Source of the DNA: Allodiplogaster sudhausi
Taxonomy: Eukaryota; Nematoda; Chromadorea; Rhabditida; Diplogasteridae
DNA length: 64,000 nucleotides
Direction of reading: 5' to 3'
Assembly: GCA_945643635.1 (NCBI GenBank)
Contig: CALZFC010000020.1
Span: 5,457,001-5,521,000, forward strand
Part shown: one piece after another, positions 14,448 to 25,963 of the stretch
Layout of the letters: every line of letters starts with the position of its first letter
Numbering within the stretch: position 1 is the first letter of the stretch
Made by a program: the position numbers and the translations under genes
The notes under the pieces: generated by a model
Seen by the model: the letters and a program-made list of their open reading frames with translations, nothing else
Told to the model about the DNA's origin: nothing
Databases searched by the model: none

Positions 14448-14600
14448 CTAGCTTATTTTTACACTGGGCGAATTCGCAGCAAGAAAAGAAGAAAAAGGGA
14501 TACTGTGGCTGCGCCTCTTCAGGCCATCCTCAGGCACGCTGGCCTGTTGCAACTTGTGGAGAGCATCTCCGAGGCCGTCTATCTCTTGCACGTTATCAAC
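14448..14600 (-). pseudogene. Duplicated phospholipase terminal exon, copy 2
   Basis: This is identical in arrangement to the copy 1219 bp to its left. The acceptor is intact, the original stop is absent, and there is a substitute TAG 17 codons after the point of divergence. It lies between the authentic last exon and copy 1. Confidence 0.6.
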
Positions 14601-15768
14601 CTGCATTCATGAAACAATATACCGGAAAAGTCCCTCTCTCACTCCCTCTCCCTCTCTCTTTCCCTCTCTCTCTCTCACCTTCTCTGTGAATCTCGCCTTC
14701 TACTTTACTCTCTTTTTCCTCTGTTTGTCTTGTTGCCTTGGGCAGCCCAGCGAGTAAGACTCGGCTGTAGTCCACTTCAAAGAGAGCACCGGCACGGCGT
14801 TATTCTCACGGGTTCCATCACCGAGTGTGACTTGTCTTCTCTCTCTCGCTCTCTCTCTCTCTCTCGCTCTCTCTTTCTCTCTATTTTTTTCTCTCTCTCT
14901 ATTTTTCTCTCTCTCTCCGTCTGTCTACAATGCACAGTCTCTGTCTCCCCCCTGCTCCCTTATGGCTGTTTCTCGTACCCCATCATTTGCCATGTTATGT
15001 ACCTGGGGAGAACTTGGCAGGGCAGTGAATGGATTCCCTGAACACAGCTTTATCTCCTTCCCTCTTTGCACCATCCAATTCCCCTCACAATCAGTTGCCT
15101 GTGTTGTTGCATATTCCAACTTCAGGAATACTATTTATGTTTATAGCATTAATAATTATTACTATTTTAACATCTTGCTTTGAAGCAAACGCGACTTCGG
15201 GTCGCAGAATGAAGATAACATGAATTAACTCGTCTTATGGGGCCAAGACCTCGACACTCGTCTGGAACATTTGATAGAGAGAAAGCCTAGCTGGTTCAAG
15301 GGTTAAAATAAAGTAACACGGAAGTGGTTGGGAAACCGGCTGGAGAACCAGCGGAAAAGACCGGAAAGTGCATGAGAAACTAAAGGAGCACTTTACACTT
15401 TGCACATGCGAAATATCAGTCAACAAAAGAGGCAATCTATTATCACTCGGACTTCTTATCAGTGAGACGAGGAGAAGCAGACTGGAAGCATGCATTTTCC
15501 TATCTCATTGTTAAAATCAGATTGATTTTACGATGCTGAACTCGTTACAAAGAGGAAAGGGCACAGGGACTTCGGACAGCTCCTTTAAAATACGAATACT
15601 GTAAGAGCTGGAGGTGCTAAAGAAAAAATAAGATGTAGTGGATTTGGTGATCCAATGCCTTTCTGCTTCTAGCTTATTTTTACACTGGGCGAATTCGCAG
15701 CAAGAAAAGAAGAAGTTAAAACTGATCCAAATAATAAACAGACAAATCGTGGTCTCACTCCGTTGATC

Positions 15769-15992
15769 TCAGAGGATACTGTGGCTGCGCCTCTTCAGGC
15801 CATCCTCAGGCACGCTGGCCTGTTGCAACTTGTGGAGAGCATCTCCGAGGCCGTCTATCTCTTGCACGTTATCAACCTGCATTCATGAAACAATATACCG
15901 GAAAAGAGGAAATCGGTAAAAGGGCCCCGTAGAGAGATCCCGGGAGAGATCATAAGAGTTGGGATTGATATACAAAGAATGAAAGTGAGCGG

Positions 15993-16037
<45 letters not shown>

Positions 16038-16622
16038 GGAGGGAGAGAGAAAAGAGTAAAGAGAGATCCCCTTACCAGCCAGAGTAGCGATGTCCACAAC
16101 ATGCTGAGCAGCTTCTCCGAGTCGACTTGGTCGATGCGGACGTTGATTCCAGAAGGAGAGAGCCGGAAGAAGGGAATCGAGTGAGCCAGACAACGCTGTC
16201 GAGACATGTTGACGATCGACTGGTCATGACCGACGGCCTGGAGAAGGAGGGAATGGAGAGTGGGAGAGAGGACAAGAGAGAGAGAGAGAGAGAACGGAGA
16301 TCAAAAATAAGAATTATGTTCAGAAAGAAGAAGGGTAACCTAATATCCACAGGAATGTGAACACTTGAGTGAAAAATGGAGAGTGAGAGGGAGGAAGAGT
16401 GGCAAAGAAATTGAGGGAGGTTACCTGTTCAAGAATCAGCGTGCTAAGATGTGCGATGGAGCGAGCCTTCTTCCGCAGAGTGCTGCCCGAGGCATATTTC
16501 CTTTCCGTCCTCTCCGGTTCACCCGTTCCCACTGAGAGCACCGCCAGCACATTTGGCCGTCGGCCATGGCGAGAGAGACTGTCTACTTCCTGCAAAGAGA
16601 CGAAGAGAGAGAGAGAGAGAGT

Positions 16623-16661
<39 letters not shown>

Positions 16662-18871
16662 GGAAGAGAGAGTGAGAGATAGAGAGAATGGAGGAGGAAT
16701 GTGAAAGAAAAAATAAACTAACCATGAAAAAGACGTTGAGAGGGCAATTGGCAACGAGGGAGCCATCGACAAGTCGTGCTCCTTTCCATGTGTGAGGGTG
16801 GAAGTAGGTGGGAGCAGCACTGAGTACAAGGCGTTCGGTAGTGGGAACTACCGCCCATTCAATTACTATTACTAAGGAACATTCAACAAAACATTAAATC
16901 CAGATAAATAGAGCCATTTCAGATCTTCTTTAAATGAACCTGCTCGCTCGGGCGACGTCTTTGAAGGGAACATCCTCCTCCTCTGCATCTTGGGCCGGAT
17001 CAACGATGTAGTTCCGGAAGATGTGGAGGGAGGCGGGAGTCGTGGAGATGTCAAGAGCAGGCACTGTAATCCTCTTCCGCGCCTCCTTCAGGGTCTCGGA
17101 TGGAAAGAGGAGATTTAGAGCATCGTCGAAATTACGCGACTGCTGCTCCACCTCAAGAGTCTTCATATATGTAGTAGATATGTATGTACACACATAGAGA
17201 CATACATACATACATATGTATGTATGTATGTATGTACCTTACAACTTACAGAGATGTCTCGTGTTTCTGTAGTCCAAACTCGTACACTGGCAAATATCAA
17301 GTCATTATTTGATGATGACATTACGTCATCGGTTTCCCACTCCTTGTTTCATTTTCAATTATGTTTATTTTTGCATCGAACAAGTGAATCATTCATTTTT
17401 ATATGAGTAGGAGAAGTATGGAGAATGGAGCTTCCTACATGAAAGAGTTGCAGAAAATGTGACAGCAATATGAACGGAGGTAGGTAAATGTCATTACGCT
17501 TATAAAAGCCAGCAAAAAAAATCAGAAGCCGTAAAGTTTCAACGACATTCTGTCGCAGGGAGAGAGGAAATGCAGTCATTCTTTATCACTTCTTCGCTCT
17601 TTCTGCGCACATTCACAACCTTTACAGCATACAAAGTTCTGATAAGGAAAGTGAACGGGCTTGCCTGTTTGCCGAGGAGTCTTGACATAGTCGAGCCATC
17701 CAGGAAGATCTGCGTTCTCAGTTCCCAGTACAGAAAGAACGTCTCCTTCAGTGACATTCCCTTCGCTAGCGCCAGAGACAACATTGAACCCGTGCTGAAA
17801 CTATCAAGTGGGTGTCAGAAACATACGACAGAAGATTATGAGGTATACAGTGTTGAAAATGAATTTTTATCTACGCATAAATTATACGAAATGAAAAAAA
17901 GAAGAAGAATGAAATGAGAATGATGATATTCTCTGACCTCGTGCCCACGAGCCAGTCGAAGCATTCAGGCAGAGACTCGTCGCCGAAGATGCGTCTGGAA
18001 GCGAAGAGAAGGGAGAGCACGGAGACGAGTCCTCTGACTCCGCCGCCATCCAGACAAAGCACAACGGAGCCGCCTGCCTTCGGCCCGGCCCGACTCCCGC
18101 CCGCCATTCGGCCGGCTCCGACTCCGGAGTCGTTGGAGGAACACTCGGAAGACGAACACTTCCGATCGTGATCGCCGAGCATCTCCGAGTAGATTCCCGT
18201 GGCACGGTCAAGGAAGTCAGAGAAGAGAGCAGCGCAGACTTGGCAGAGGGAACTCCCCAGTCGACGCTGCTCAAGGGTCTTGTGGCCGAACTCCTGAGAG
18301 GAAAGGCAGAATGATATGATTCCACCGAGTTGGAATCTCTATTGTAGCAGTCAGAACGAAACGACGGTATCACTTCAAAATAGGCTAATCCCATTGTTGA
18401 AAGAAAAGAGAGAACCTCATCGTAGAGCGGCGCGGGATCCGCCGCGAGAATGAGCAGAAGACGAGCTTCTGAGATGGAGGAATGCTCGTGCTGCCAGACA
18501 TCCACGAGACGGGCAGACAGCTGCAAGCATTCCTCTCTCTTCCGCTTTACCTCTTTCTTCCACATTGCTCAGTTACTAACATATGTAGACTTTCAATGCA
18601 TCAATCAAATCTACATCCATTATACTCCTTGGCCTTGTGGAAATTACATTTGCAAAAGTAGAAAAACAAATAGCAAGAGGCTTTTGTTTACCGAACTTCC
18701 ATTTCACTGGAGTTATTTATCTCGCCACTCTTCCATTCTTTCTGTTTAATTTCTCTCGCTCTCTCTCTCTCTCTCTCGTTTCCCTCTCTCTCTTCTCCAT
18801 CTCTCTCTCTCTCTCGTTTCTCTCTCTCTTCTCCATCGCTCTCTCTCTCTCTCTCGTTTCCCTCTCTCTCT

Positions 18872-18916
<45 letters not shown>

Positions 18917-18961
18917 TCCCTCTCTCTCTTCTCCATCTCTCTCTCACGTTTCTCTCTCTCT

Positions 18962-19004
<43 letters not shown>

Positions 19005-19051
19005 TCCCTCTCTCCCGTCTCCATCTCTCTCTCTCTCGTTTCTCTCTCTCT

Positions 19052-19098
<47 letters not shown>

Positions 19099-19185
19099 TC
19101 CCTCTCTCTCTTCTCCATCTCTCTCTCTCTCGTTTCTCTCTCTCTTCTCCATCTCTCACTCTCTCTCTCGTTTCCCTCTCTCTCT

Positions 19186-19222
<37 letters not shown>

Positions 19223-19486
19223 TCCCTCTCTCTCTCTTCTCCATCTTTCTCTCTCTCTCTCTCTCTCTCTCTCGTTTCCTTCTCTCTCTCATCCCTTTTC
19301 CCTCTCTCTCTCTCTTCCTCTCTGTCCAACCTGCTCTGGGGTGGCCGTCTTGGCGAATGCGACGACGGCATCGATTCGTTGTGTTCGTTTGTTCGGGCTG
19401 AGATGGTGGGAACATCGGCCGGAGGGCATCTCTCTGCTTCTCTCTTCAAGAGCCTCGGCAGCCACCGGCTGGCCAAGTTTGTCCCT
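15769..19486 (-). CDS. Calcium-independent phospholipase A2 (patatin-like, PLA2G6 type), 5' partial
   Basis: Patatin-fold group VI phospholipases cleave the sn-2 acyl chain of phospholipids with a Ser-Asp dyad. Exons, in transcript order: 19331-19486, 18416-18520, 17938-18293, 17665-17794, 16940-17151, 16723-16819, 16425-16589, 16076-16237, 15769-15876 (TGA). All phases agree, giving about 496 residues. The oxyanion loop DGGGVRGL is in exon 17938-18293. The lipase motif GTSTG is built across the next junction (GGC ACG AG|C ACG GGT). LHIFRNY is in 16940-17151, AAPTYFHP and the Asp motif DGSLVAN in 16723-16819, and LSVGTG in 16425-16589. The intron after 17665 starts with GC. The exon 19331-19486 fits in frame, but its protein (ankyrin-linker-like) is less certain. 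Ankyrin-repeat exons expected upstream were not found. The last exon is copied twice downstream. Confidence 0.92.
17160..17240. repeat. (TGTA/TACA)n inverted microsatellite in phospholipase intron
   Basis: Runs of tatgta..., acacac and catacatacata are followed by tatgtatgtatg, so the two arms are complementary and could fold into a hairpin. It lies just upstream (in transcript sense) of the acceptor at 17152. Confidence 0.7.
18745..19325. repeat. Compound (CT)n array with higher-order repeats
   Basis: About 580 bp of almost pure pyrimidine on the plus strand. (CT)n runs are regularly broken by 'cgtttccctctctctcttct' and 'ccat' blocks, giving an irregular 35-60 bp higher-order period. It occupies the first traced intron of the phospholipase gene, where it reads as (GA)n in the transcript. 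Confidence 0.9.
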
Positions 19487-19952
19487 CTAGGAAAGAGAAG
19501 GGGAGAGCCGTAATCGACACTGATAAGGCAAAGGCTGCCCCTTCCCGGGCCAAGGGGGCAGCGACTCAGCTTCACTCCATGTAAGCTGCTCGATGCCCAC
19601 GCATTCTGACTGAGAGAAAGAGGGAGGGAGAGCGAGGGAGAGAGGGAGAGAGAGTGAGAGAGAGAGGGAGAGAATGAGAGAGAGAAGCAGAGTGTCATGA
19701 AAAGGCGCAGAAGGTGACGAATCGACAGAAATAGTATGAGAGTACAGGAGAGCAAAAGGAAGAGAGAAAGAGAACGGCGCTAGAAAAATGAGGCAAGGCA
19801 AGGGGTGTGACTGCAACATTTGCCCGGGGCCATGTCGCGTGGAACTAACTCAGTGGCGTGTCTGGCAAATAAAATAATGGAAGAGAGGGAGAGGATAAAG
19901 AAAGTGGAGCGAGAGAGGTGGCACACCGCGAGAGTGAGAGAAGCAGAGAAAC

Positions 19953-19985
<33 letters not shown>

Positions 19986-21060
19986 TATAAAGAATAGAAG
20001 AGGAACTACGACTGGAAGGCGAAGGCAGACCAGAGTACATCGAGCACATTCGACTGGTGGCAACAGCTATGCTCGAGAAGAGCGAGAGAGGAACGAGGCG
20101 GTGAGAGACAACGAGAGCAGAGAGAGTGGAGGGGGTTGAAGAAATGAAGGGGAGGGAGAAATAGAGAAGTGCAAAAAGGTTAGAGAGAACTGGAAAAAGC
20201 AGCCAGGGAAAAGAGGTTCGGAAAGTACATTTGGTCCGTTTGATAACATGTATGCAGGTAGAAAGGAAAGGACAGAAATCGAAAGCGGAAAATAATTCGC
20301 ATTTACTGCAGTCGGCTCGGCCAGTCTAGCTCATCTCTAATGCAATCTCTAGCTTCCTTTATCGTCGGCGTCTCTTCATCTCTCGGTCTCTCTCAGTCTC
20401 CTTCATTAGTAGCATTGCAACGATATACTCACATGCATAGATGTGAATAACTCTGTAGAGCCGAACGGGAGAATCGATGCGGATACTACATAAAAAATGA
20501 CTGAGAATCGCTTTCACATGTTCTGAGGTTTCCCACGACTTGTAGCAAAACAGAAAATGGAAGAAAAGGAAGAGAGGTGAAATGGAGGAAGGAGTGGTGG
20601 AGGAATGAAGAATGACATCGAGAAGTCAAAGAGGAGCGAAGATGGTGTCTCACAATCCACCTCTCTCCTTACCCCCTCTCTCCCTCTTTCTCTCCCTCTC
20701 TCTATCTCTCTCTCCCCTCTCTCCCCCCTCTCTCTCCCTCTCTCACTCCCTCTCCCTCTCTCTTTCCCTCTCTCTCTCTCACCTTCTCTGTGAATCTCGC
20801 CTTCTACTTTACTCTCTTTTTCCTCTGTTTGTCTTGTTGCCTTGGGCAGCCCAGCGAGTAAGACTCGGCTGTAGTCCACTTCAAAGAGAGCACCGGCACG
20901 TGCCTCGCAGGTGAACTAGGAAATGGCGATCTTTCGCACCCCTTCAAGCTCGCTTACTTACTCTTTACGACAGCCTACGTCTTTATCGATGTCTGTTTCT
21001 TCGCATCTCTCTCTATACCAATCTCTCTCCTTCTCTCTCCCCACTCTTTTTCTCGTTTTT

Positions 21061-21103
<43 letters not shown>

Positions 21104-22165
21104 TTTCCACCCTCTTTCCCTAATTTCACGGTCTACTCTCAGCCACATTCTAAAACGCAAACATCTTCTTGGTCCCAATGCCGTCCTATTCTATCCTTAT
21201 CACTGATTCACCTTTTCTCTCCGCACACACGCAAGAGTTCTACGCAGCGCAAGAACAAACTGTGAGATACATTTTCATTTCAAACCCTTAGACGGCAGAG
21301 AAACACTTTCAGGAAAAACTTCTTCTTTTCGTGTACTGTTATGCTTCGTTTGCTCAGAATCAGTAATGAACGAGCGAAACTAATTGTATGATCAGAAAAA
21401 AGCCAAGAATACTTCCATGTACTATTGCCGTCGTTCGTTTTACAAACATTTTAAACAGTTGCAACAAGACATATAAGAAAATAAATTAGGAATTGTTTGT
21501 ATGTATTATGATAGCTGATCTTGCCAAACAAAGATTTGTTAGAGAAATCAGTGAGCTTGTTCCCATCAGTATTGAAAATAACTATTTATTTACATATGCT
21601 TCTTTTTTCTCTTCCTTCATCTTACTCTTCTTTAAAATTGTTGACTCTTTTTTTGGCAATTTGCCAGCTTAGTCTGACTAGAACAGCAAATTCAGAGGAT
21701 GCCAAATGATCACGCGAGCAGATGAAGAAGACAAAAAAGAACGAGTAAGAAAGCGTGCGAATGAAAGAGAAAGAAAGACAGTGGCAGGGGAGTGGCGAAT
21801 CAGGTAAAGATGTTATGCAATTCAGATTGAAGAAGAAATAAATAGACAGTGGATGAGAAAATGATCGGGAGAAAGAAAAAGAGAAAGAAAGAGATAGAGA
21901 GAGAGAGAGGAACGATTAGGAGTGCGTGAGAATGAAAGACAGAGAGAGAGCTTGACAGAAAGGAAAACGACCGCTATTGCATCTGGCTGGCAGCTGTGGC
22001 AGAGCGTCCAGCTGGTGCTGGTGCCACCACCACCTGGGCCTCTCACCATTCTCTTAGCTCCTCTCTCTCTCTCTCTCTCTCACTCCCTTTCTCTCTCTCC
22101 CCTCCCTCTCTCTCTCTCTCTTTCTCTCTCTCCCTCCTCCTCTCTCTCTCTATCTCTCTTTCTCT

Positions 22166-22205
<40 letters not shown>

Positions 22206-22630
22206 ATGCACTAGACAGTGTCTGGCTGGCTCTAACAGGCAAGCTGCCAAGAGGAGGAAGGAGTACGTCGGCATTCCTGGCCCGGCCACCTTGTCTCTGT
22301 TCTCCTCTAAGTCGGCCGGTTCCTTCTGGCGGAGCCGTTTTCTCCTCTAGTGAGATAATGATCAACGACGACCCAGCTCGATGCGCCTGATTTTGTATTG
22401 TTTTTCATTTTTGCTCCTCACACGCTCCGGTGGGGGGGGGGGGCAGAACTGCAACAAGACTGCTTCTTCCTCTTTCTCTCCAGCACTATTTCGCTTTCCT
22501 ACCCTCTCGCTGCGCACTAACACTGAATGAGTGAGTGGTGTTATTCGTGCTCTTCAATCTCATCGACCATCTCGTGACGAGTTCGCTACCACTATCTCTG
22601 TCATTCTTTCTCTGTTCCCTTTCTTCCAGA
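19487..22630. other. Non-coding region with many (GA)n/(CT)n tracts
   Basis: No exon with acceptable splice sites or a recognisable protein was found on either strand. It holds purine/pyrimidine arrays near 19620-19700, 19940-19990, 20670-20780, 21065-21105 and 22060-22205, plus a 14-base G run near 22432-22445. The left part may contain further 5' exons of the phospholipase gene and the right part the promoter and 5' UTR of the bHLH gene. Neither could be shown. Confidence 0.5.
20736..20899 (+). repeat. Dispersed match to the ends of tandem units 1 and 2
   Basis: From about 'tccctctctcactccctctc' through the non-repetitive 'ttgttgccttgggcagccca' to 'gagcaccggcac', this stretch equals 13406-13575 and 14625-14794 in the same orientation. 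It is the likely source of the filler at the tandem junctions, because the third unit lacks it and the flanks here are unrelated to the array. Confidence 0.85.
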
Positions 22631-23945
22631 ATGGCTTCTCCTACTTCGTTAGTGCTCCATCTTCGTCCTCCTGATGTCTCAACGGCTCAACGAAATAAAG
22701 AAAACTTGGATGTGGAGTCAGGAAAGATATATCCAGCCTCCAAACAGTACGTAAATACACAGTTCAATGTTCACTTTCAGACTTGTAGAAGTGTTCTAAT
22801 TTAAGCGAGTCGGAATCGACTTCGACTCCAAATGTTGTGCCCGGAGTCGCCCTTCCGGATGCCACTTCTCTCGAAGCAGCCGCAACACTTCTGAACATCA
22901 CTCTGCTCAAGCATCACATCTGCCTTGAGCTTCTCGCCAAGTCCCTCCTCCCTTTCCCTCTTTCACTCCCACTTCCTCTCCCTTTTGCTGTGCCCTCCTC
23001 TCTCTCTCTTTCACTTCATCCTCCATTGCCATGCTCTTCAACGGAATCGCCCGACATCCTTTCTTCTCTCCCTTCTTCAGCCATACGAAAATCTCCTTGC
23101 CGTGGAAATGAGGAGAAGCGGTAGGAGAGGGAGAGAGAAAAAGAGATGGAGAGTATGTATGTACATATATGAGAGAGAAATAGAGATAGAGAGAGAGAGA
23201 GAAGGCAACCCCTTTCAGCTGTTGTTAATTTAATTTTAAAAATTACTTTTTCATATCTGCAAATTCGTATTAAGATAACAAGATAAATTAAAGCAGCGAA
23301 GCGAATGCGCGAGAACGGAAGCGAGTTCATAATCTGGCGGGGATGTTCGGCCGCCTTCGCCGACAGCTTCCCCTCCCCGAATCCCCGCGTCTCTCCAAAC
23401 TCGCCATTCTCAGGCTTCTATTTCTTTCCAAATGTTTTCTCTCATTTTCATATTAATTTAAAAAAATTTATCATCTACATTTTTTGTGAAGAAAAAAAAC
23501 TATAGAAAGTGAATGATTTAGCATTGTACTGTGATTTCTTAAAAAAAAGCGCAGTTTAGTATTCGGACATATTCAAGTTTTGTTTTGTTCTCATTTCTAA
23601 ATTGCTGTACTTGAAGTTTGCCAATCCTAGCAGTCTCTCTATAAGTCTATGATTCTATCTGGAAATAGTCAAGTATCTGCCAAAGCAGGTGCTTTCTTGA
23701 CTTTCCCATTGCTTCACTGGTGACAAGGAAAGTAATTAAAATGAGATGTAGTAATTGTGCTACTAGTAATTCCATAGAGAGTTAGCTGGTTGCCATAACA
23801 CCCTCCCCACTGCTGCAGATTGGCCACTGGTTACATCTCCTTCCTCTCTGCTCTGCTCTCGGAAGACGTCTCTGACTCCGTCGCAGAAGCAGCAGCCAAA
23901 GCCTTGCAGAGGCTGATCGAGACGGAAACGGAACACCGGAGGTGA
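22631..23945 (+). CDS. Class A bHLH transcription factor
   Basis: Basic helix-loop-helix factors dimerise and bind E-boxes in the nucleus. Four exons join in frame (22631-22746, 22806-23120, 23294-23413, 23819-23945) and give about 225 residues. The basic region and helix 1 read NARERKRVHNLAGMFGRLRR, with the loop LPLPESPRLSK. Helix 2 (LAILR|LATGYISFLSALL) is completed across the last intron, and the protein stops 25 residues later (TGA). The N-terminal two thirds is Ser/Pro/Leu-rich without a recognised domain. The last intron would start with GC (CAG|gcttct), a weak site; I accept it because it restores helix 2 exactly. The general resemblance is to the Fer/TCF21/NeuroD-type class A families. 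The orthology group was not settled. The next gene is convergent. Confidence 0.85.
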
Positions 23946-24321
23946 CATTACAAGCTAGAGTTGAGCTGACAATGGATGTGAGAACTGACAATGAGATTCC
24001 TCATCCACCCGGCTTCCTCATTCCATTCTAGACAAAATGTGCATTCGGTGCTCAATTGTAATCTTTCTTTTGTTGTTCGTCTGCGTTTTCTCTTTTTCAA
24101 AGAAACCAAGGTTATTCTCTTTCCCGCCTCTTATTCTTGCCATTGCTCGCTTACGGGTTCACTATTTGCATTACTCATCCAGTGGATGGAATATAATCAG
24201 CGCAATTGTTATTGACATGATTTGTATGAAGTTCTGGCCATCTCTTTTATGAAATATTTCAACAGATTGTAAAAGAGAAATAGAGAAATAGAGAGAGGCC
24301 AAAAAAGGAGAGATTCCCCAT
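23946..24321. other. Convergent 3' region between bHLH and protease genes
   Basis: A 376-bp T-rich spacer between two convergent stop codons, presumably shared by both 3' UTRs. No coding or structural signal was recognised. Confidence 0.5.
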
Positions 24322-25043
24322 TTATGGTTGGAGAGAAGGCGCGAAGCCAAGACGGCGGCCTCCGATGTCGTAGATCTGGCAGTACTGGCGGATGAACGGG
24401 TCACCGAGGATCCATGAGGGACCGAAGCCGAACGAGTCAAAGCCCTGCACGGAGAGAAAGTGAGGGAGAGGGAGAGCGTTTAGAGAGAAAAAGACAACTG
24501 AAGCTGACCTGGATGGCAAGGACGCACTTTGTGCCTTCGTCGTCGAGCGGGACGATGAAGTTCACGGGCTTGATGGAGAACTTGTTGGAGCCAATCGTCA
24601 GCTCGAAGTCGGGGATCGAGGCCTTGCAGTCAACTTCGTACAGGCCGTACTGGTCAGCCTGCAAGGGACGGAGATAGAGATAGAGAGAGAGAGAAGAGGG
24701 AGAGAGAGAGAGAGGAAGGAGAGAGAAAGACATGGAAAAAGAAAACTTAGGGTATGTCTGACCTTGCCTCCGACGGCGGCGGCAACCTTCCTGGTGATAT
24801 CGGTGGGTGCTCCGAGAAGAGATGTTCCGGTGTCAGAGATGACCTGTGCCATAAGACCCATTGCCCTCGTATTTTACTATGCCACTTTTCTTCTGGTCCC
24901 TTTCTACTCACCTCCCATCCCTTGTTGTTCGAGTAGCTGCCGAAGTGGACAGAGGACATCTTGAACTGGAAGTAAGTGGCAGACGAGAGAGCCTGGTACC
25001 CGATCACTGGACCGCAGTTGACATTGTCGATCTGAACACCGAA

Positions 25044-25080
<37 letters not shown>

Positions 25081-25115
25081 GAGAAGGAGAGGGAAAGATA
25101 GAGAAAGGGAAGAGT

Positions 25116-25152
<37 letters not shown>

Positions 25153-25920
25153 AGAGAGAGAGAAGGAGAAGGAAAGATAGAGAAAGGGAAGAGTGAAAGA
25201 GTGAGAGAGAGAGGGAGAGAGAGGGAGAGAGAGAGAGAAACAGACTGACAGCTCCATAGGTATAGATGCCTCCGCCGACGTTGGCCTGTGCTCCCTCGTG
25301 CTCGAGCCAGACAGTGAAGAGCGGCTGGTCGACGAGCTCTGTAATTTTGTTCTTTATTTCATCCTGCCTATTTCTGCTTTCCTTTCACTTCTTCAATTCT
25401 ACTTTTCTGTTATCCTTTGCCCCAATGGCATCAAATTCCCTTATCAGGCAGGCACTTTCTATGCACCATTTCTCTCAGCCATGCCTTGACTATGTTTTCC
25501 TTTTTCTTTTTATTCTCATTGGCTATGTTTCCCTGCCTCTCCTTCTTATCAATTATTTCCCCTTCTATCTCTTTCGCTCTCTCTCTCTCTTTATCTTTCT
25601 CATTCTCATACTCTGGTCGATGGCCTCAATGAATGGCGGCTTGACTCCATCGACAGCGAGAGACTGGAAGGCGAGTCCGAGGATGCCATCGAGTGGCTCT
25701 CCATCGAAGAACTGAGCGAGATGTGTGGCCTGGCCGAAGGTTGTCTTGGGGACAACCAGCTGGTTCGTGCCGACGTCGCCGAACTGTAAGATGGAGAGTG
25801 AGAGGGACAAAGAGAGAGAGAGAGAAAGAGAGAGAGAGAAATCGAAAGAGTGAGAGAGTGATAGATACAACAAAGAGCGAACGAGAGACAGAGAGTGCGA
25901 GATACATTGACAAAGAGAGC

Positions 25921-25963
<43 letters not shown>

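Larger units (their letters stand above)
12355..15904. repeat. Three near-identical 1.22-kb tandem units (the last truncated)
   Basis: Units begin at about 12355, 13576 and 14795, all with the same 'cggcgttattctcacggg' start (spacing 1221 and 1219 bp). The third stops at about 15904. Differences seen: a two-base change in a (CT)n tract, one T/C substitution (cacttTgtacatg versus ...tgcacatg near 15402), and about 60 bp near 15714-15773 present only in the third unit. Units 1 and 2 each end with about 170 bp (13406-13575 and 14625-14794) that the third lacks; this matches 20736-20899. Each unit contains the phospholipase terminal exon on the minus strand. Confidence 0.95.

Noticed and set aside
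12355..15904. CRISPR-like or multigene array
   Set aside because: The repeats are 1.2 kb, directly adjacent and explained by duplication of the phospholipase 3' end; there are no short repeats with unique spacers.
18688..19401. Long Arg/Glu or Ser/Leu open frames over 154-254 codons
   Set aside because: They are translations of the (CT)n array in an intron; both strands and several frames are open, as expected for a dinucleotide repeat.
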